Below, piece by piece: positions 28,180-32,178 of a DNA stretch of 32,178 bases; positions within the stretch are counted from its first letter, which is position 1; each line of letters starts with the position of its first letter. Position numbers and translations under genes: made by a program. This DNA comes from Larix sibirica (Eukaryota; Streptophyta; Pinopsida; Pinales; Pinaceae), in the NCBI GenBank assembly GCA_004151065.3, contig NWUY0300009673.1, positions 31,218 to 63,395 of the forward strand, written 5' to 3'. Below the pieces are notes generated by a model that saw only the letters and a program-made list of their open reading frames with translations, ran no database searches and was not told the origin of the DNA.

Positions 28180-31100
28180 CAAATACAGATTTAGCTCTTC
28201 ACCTGGAATAGCTTTAGGCAATTCTGATGATGCTTTTACAAATAACTACCCAAAAAATACTCCCAACCTACAATACAAAAATGCCTTCAAACATAGAGGC
28301 TGAAAGAAGCCATACAAAAGCATTGTACCAAAAATACTGTATAAAGCATAGAACAATAAAGTCTCAAAAATAGTATATTAGTCTTCTCAGAATAACTACA
28401 CAGTAGTAAAACATGTGCAGACCAACAAAACAGGTCTACAACCCCCACAAAAAACAGATAACAAAAAAACACCTAGTAAACTTTGAAGGAGCCTTCATCA
28501 ATCTTCAAGAAATCTTGAAATTCCTCATAGAAGACGATACCTTCTGAAGATCCCACTGCTCTTTTTGATAGGTGGTCTACCAGCTTGTTGAAAGTACTCT
28601 AGATATGGGAAAAATAAAGACCTCTAAAGAGAAGCTTCATAGCCAAATTTCTACCACACCACCGATCTAGGATGGCCACATGTAGAGAAGCCCAGTTGTT
28701 TACTCAATCCATCACCATCTTGGAGTCCCCATATACATGAAGATAAGAGAAATTTCTAGACTAAGCAAACCTTAGGAGTGCCCATAGCGCCAATAACTAT
28801 GCCCAAGTGTCCGAGCCACAACCAAAACCCATCCAAAGCAAGAACTGATGTCTCTATGAGTCCCTAATAACCATGCCACATCCCCCTTTCCCATATTTTG
28901 CAGCACCATAAAAAAACCAATGACACCATCATCTGGAAATTCAAGTTCAATAGCAAACAGTTGTTTCTTCAAAACCTATTTTTTATGGATACCTTTATAG
29001 TATTTCATAATCTTGATGCAACTAACCTATAGCTAACCTCTATCCCTTAAAAAATATTCAGTTTTATGGTCTTCTAAATTCCGCAGCACACAAAGGAAGG
29101 GTTCTCCTTTTGTTGAGGGAAATGGAGAATCCAATCCTGCAAGGAGTCCTCAAAGGATGACTGCTTCCAAACATGTACAATATGTAACATTGAAATTATC
29201 TTAGCCCATACAACAATAGAGGAAGCACAATCTACAAAGATATGATTAACAGATTCTGAATTCATATTGCAAAGAGTGCAGATGTTAGGACCCATAAAAC
29301 CTCTATTGATCAGATTGTCCCAAGTAATTATCCTATTCTCCAAACACAACCAAATAAAGCATTTGAATTTTTGTGGAAAGTTCCAAGTCCAAAGCTTTTT
29401 GTGCCACCATTTCCTTGTAGAGGTCACAGACTCAGATGCAATAGTCTCATAAGCAATTTTAGCAGTGATATGCCCATCAGCCTTATTATTGGCCTATACC
29501 AACTTATCTTCCACCTCATTGAGTCTAATTCCTAAGTGGTAAAGGCCAACAACGAAGTGATTCCATTCATCAATAGCATTATTGGATAATCCCAACTCTA
29601 CTGCAGTGTACCAGTAAGAAGGGGAGTCAACAAAGCAGTTATTTGCATTGGCAAGTTTGAAACATCCAAGCACTGATAATTGAGAAATGAGAGAAGGAAA
29701 AATCCTATAGAAATTTTCATCCCCTACAAAGGGATCCACCCCAAGTAAACCATTTTTCCATTACCCACTTTCCAAGCAAGTCCTGTTCCCATCCAAGGAT
29801 ATACCTTCATCAAACCAGGCCAAAAATTGGAAGCGCTAGACACAAATATGTTGTTGGACCGAATCCATTGAACGGTTGGGAGATTCTTAAGGTACTTAGC
29901 ATGAAGGATGTCCTTCCAGAGACCCTGGCCAAAAAGGATCCTCCACAAGCTTTTTAGACTCAATGCAAAACTAAACCAATACATATTCTTTATACCCCCC
30001 AAAGATTTTGGCAGGGAAATACTCTCCCAATTTTCCAAATGAAATTTTGACTTATCCATTCTCCTTACCCATAGAAAGTGAATCATATTTTTCCTCGTAC
30101 AATTAATGATGGACACAGGAATATTGGCAAGGGAAAGCCAATGCACAGGTAAGCTCACCAAGACTGCTTTCAGAAGAGTGAGCCTTCCACCCAAAGAGAT
30201 CAATTTGTAATCCCAACAATCAATCCTCTTCTCCAATTTCCTAAGCATCCAAAGCCATTCAGTCTTAACATAATGATTTGGCTTGAGAAAATATCCCAGA
30301 TATTTAAAGCCATCCAAGAGAGCCTCATATTTAAAAGAAATAAACTATTGAATTTGAAATGGGACAGAGTCCTCAACAACATGCTACAAGAAACAATATT
30401 TATGGAGACTAACCTCCATCCCTATGGCATCACAAAAGAGATGAATAATGCCATGCATGACTTTCCACTCTTCCGCAATAGAAACTTTTCCAAATAAAAT
30501 GACATCATAGACAAACAATAAATGCGTGATAAAATGAATGGCAGTTACTTTAACACCTAACAAGAGTTTGTCATGCTTTTCCTTCCCAATGAACCTACTA
30601 AGGCCTTTAACCACTAGAAGGAATAATAGAGGGGATAAGGGGCACCCTTGCTTGAGGCCCCTAAAACTCTTAAAGAAAGAATTAGGATAACCATTGACCA
30701 GCGTAGAAAACGTTGTAGAGGAGACACAAGAAATGATCCAATTAGTCACTTGTAAGGGAAGCCCAACCTGGAGTAGAACCAGTCTTAGGAAGCTCCAATC
30801 CACTTTATCATAGGCTTTAGTAAGGTCCATTTTAAGAATCAGGGCTGACAATTTATTTATCTTGATGGAATGGATACATTTGTGGGAGTCCCCAATTGCA
30901 TCTAGGATCTGTATTTTCTCCAGGAACCCAAATTGTTCCTGAGAAATACACTTAGCTAGATTTGGCTTGGTCCTATTTGAAATGAATTTGGAGATTATTT
31001 TGTAAACCAAGTTACATAAGGCAATTGGTTTGTACTCATCATAGGAGGAAGGATTAGAATTCTTGGGGATGAGTGTAATGAAAGTGGCATTGAGGGCTCT

Positions 31101-31862
31101 AGAGATGTAACCATTCACCTTAGCCTCCTCCACCACCTGAAGAAGTTCCTTTCCCGTTAATTCAAAGAAATAAAAAACAACACCACTAACCAACCATCAA
31201 GGCCAGGGCTTTTGTCCTTGGCCAAATTTTTTATGATGGCCTCCAATTCATCCAAAGTTACTTCTTTGCCAATTTTATTGCCTTCTTCCTTTGAGAAGAA
31301 CCTGGGGTAATGTTGAATCACTTCGAGTTGAGCAGAGATATTAGTAAGATTTGGATCCTTAAAAGCATAATAGAAGTGGGAAACAACAGTTTTTTCAAGG
31401 TCCTTGTGTGAGTTAATGAACTTCCCCTCTTTATCCTTAAGGTCCCAAATTGCATTAAAATTCCTTATATGACATGCAAACTTGCGAAAGAACTTAGTAT
31501 TTGCATCTCCCTACTTGAACCATCTGGCTAAAATTTTTGATCTCCATGTCTCCTCCTCAATTTTAAGGAGATAGGATTTCTTATATTCCAACTCCAAGAG
31601 CTTGCATTTGTCTTCCTTAGGAAAAAACACCAGAAGGATTGTTAGAGAAAAAATCATCAATCCCTTCTTCCACCAACAACAATTCTTGAGAAAGGGCCTC
31701 TTTCTTTTGTTTTTCCCACTGTATAACGACATTTTTCAACCCCTTAAGTTTTGTAGTCAAATTCTCCATAGGAGAGACATCATAGCCCACAGGGAAGGAT
31801 GACCAAAACCCCTTATCCAAGGAATGGAAAGTAGAATCCTCAAGCCACACACACCACATTAT
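28180..31862 (-). mobile_element. L1-clade LINE, 5'-truncated, same family as the LINE at 11100
   Basis: Minus-strand order: endonuclease-RT linker, RT, thumb region, zf-RVT, RNase H, then a 3' tail. The first recognisable codons (MWCVWLEDSTF, 31859 down) correspond to the HVWLEDPTF block of the plus-strand LINE at 14135, so the endonuclease and ORF1 are absent. Truncation at the 5' end is the normal outcome of incomplete target-primed reverse transcription. The 3' end is set only approximately at 28180; no long poly(A) or clear target duplication was found. Confidence 0.85.
28480..31862 (-). pseudogene. LINE ORF2: RT, zf-RVT and RNase H, inactivated
   Basis: The linker EETWRSKILARWFK lies near 31530. 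RT blocks are EYKPIALCNLVYKIISKF (about 31040), LILKMDLTKAYDKVDW (about 30845, catalytic Asp present) and GLKQGCPLSPLLFLLVVKGL (about 30660). The active-site box is FVYD (about 30510) where FADD is expected, so the first Asp is lost. SLGGRLTLLKAVLVSLPVHW (about 30200) follows. zf-RVT covers about 29430-29110: WNFPQKFKCFIWLCLENRI, then CTLCNMNSESVNHIFVDC. RNase H lies at about 28930-28560 in a different frame, with FFYGAAKYGKGGCGMVIRD (the first catalytic Asp is Tyr), HVYGDSKMVMDW and FNKLVDHLSKRAV. At least five frame breaks occur, near 31615, 31190, 30385, 29740 and 29490. Confidence 0.85.
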
Positions 31863-31867
31863 AGTGA

Positions 31868-31995
31868 AGTTACATATATATGGAATTGTTAGAAAGTAAA
31901 ATATACTTTTAAAATTAAAAGTATGATTTGGTTCCTTCTATAATTTAAGAAGTCAAAATCAAAACACCATATTACATGTATAGTTTTTTTTAAAT
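31868..31995 (+). repeat. Third copy of the AT-rich repeat, right of the LINE
   Basis: GGAATTGTTAGAAAGTAAAA then TATACTTTTAAAATTAAAA matches 28029-28062 almost base for base. Similarity continues loosely through ATAATTTAA(T/G)AAGT and CCAA.AC. to about 31995. The LINE therefore sits between two copies of this repeat in the same orientation. Confidence 0.7.
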
Positions 31996-32178
31996 ACGAA
32001 AAGGGTCAAAATCTAAAAATTAGACACGAAGTAAGGTCTTTTTAGTGTAATCCATTTTTGTTATACATAGCAATTAATGTCAAAGGCATGATGTTATTTT
32101 GTAATACATAAATACAAACTCTCTTGAATATAGGGTATGTGACTTTGTAAATATTGTGATAATATAATGTTCCTTACT

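Overview
The window looks like nuclear DNA from a seed plant, probably one with a large repeat-filled genome such as a gymnosperm. It is AT-rich and has one intron-containing plastid-targeted gene exon, GT-AG introns, and decayed plant transposons of several classes: Ty1-copia, L1-clade LINEs with DUF4283/zinc-knuckle ORF1 and RNase H, and tRNA-derived SINEs. The gymnosperm assignment is inference; nothing here fixes the species.

Layout. 1-3318: the 5' part of a minus-strand Ty1-copia element (gag with six in-frame stops, leader, primer-binding site, LTR), joined to further LTR and leader pieces of the same family. A small SINE with a perfect 14-bp target duplication sits in its leader. 3319-11100: AT-rich DNA with two short local repeats and no recognisable gene. 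11100-16240: a plus-strand L1-type LINE with ORF1 and most of ORF2, disabled and missing its 3' end. 16240-16440: another Copia leader/PBS fragment. 16630-17060: decayed coding-like sequence. 17100-17540: GT-rich minisatellite and a 176-bp-period duplication. 18020-18560: minus-strand DUF4283 (LINE ORF1) relic. 19125-19198: tRNA-like SINE head. 19340-19560: tail of a third LINE RNase H domain.

19803-20728 (minus) is the best gene: the first coding exon of a plastid MurG-type glycosyltransferase (peptidoglycan lipid II synthesis). It has a transit-peptide-like N-terminus and ends at a GTAAGT donor. The rest of the protein is not visible in the window, so either the first intron exceeds 19.7 kb or this is a 5' fragment. 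A start-stop AUGUAA lies 6 bases before its ATG.

23145-24430 is a GC-richer insert with a TATA box, a 28-bp perfect palindrome and LTR-like features. 25179-25397 (plus) holds exons 1 and 2 of a SUMO-activating enzyme subunit 2 (UBA2/SAE2) gene with a stop at codon 6. 27181-27845 (minus) is a frameshifted 3' piece of a DUF247 gene. 28180-31862 (minus) is a second LINE of the same family as the first. It is 5'-truncated but retains RT, zf-RVT and RNase H regions with mutated catalytic residues, and is flanked by diverged copies of one AT-rich repeat.

No new multigene system is apparent. The most useful points are the MurG exon with its AUGUAA uORF, the UBA2 5' fragment with an early stop, the nested Copia/SINE structure, and the two complementary LINE remnants.
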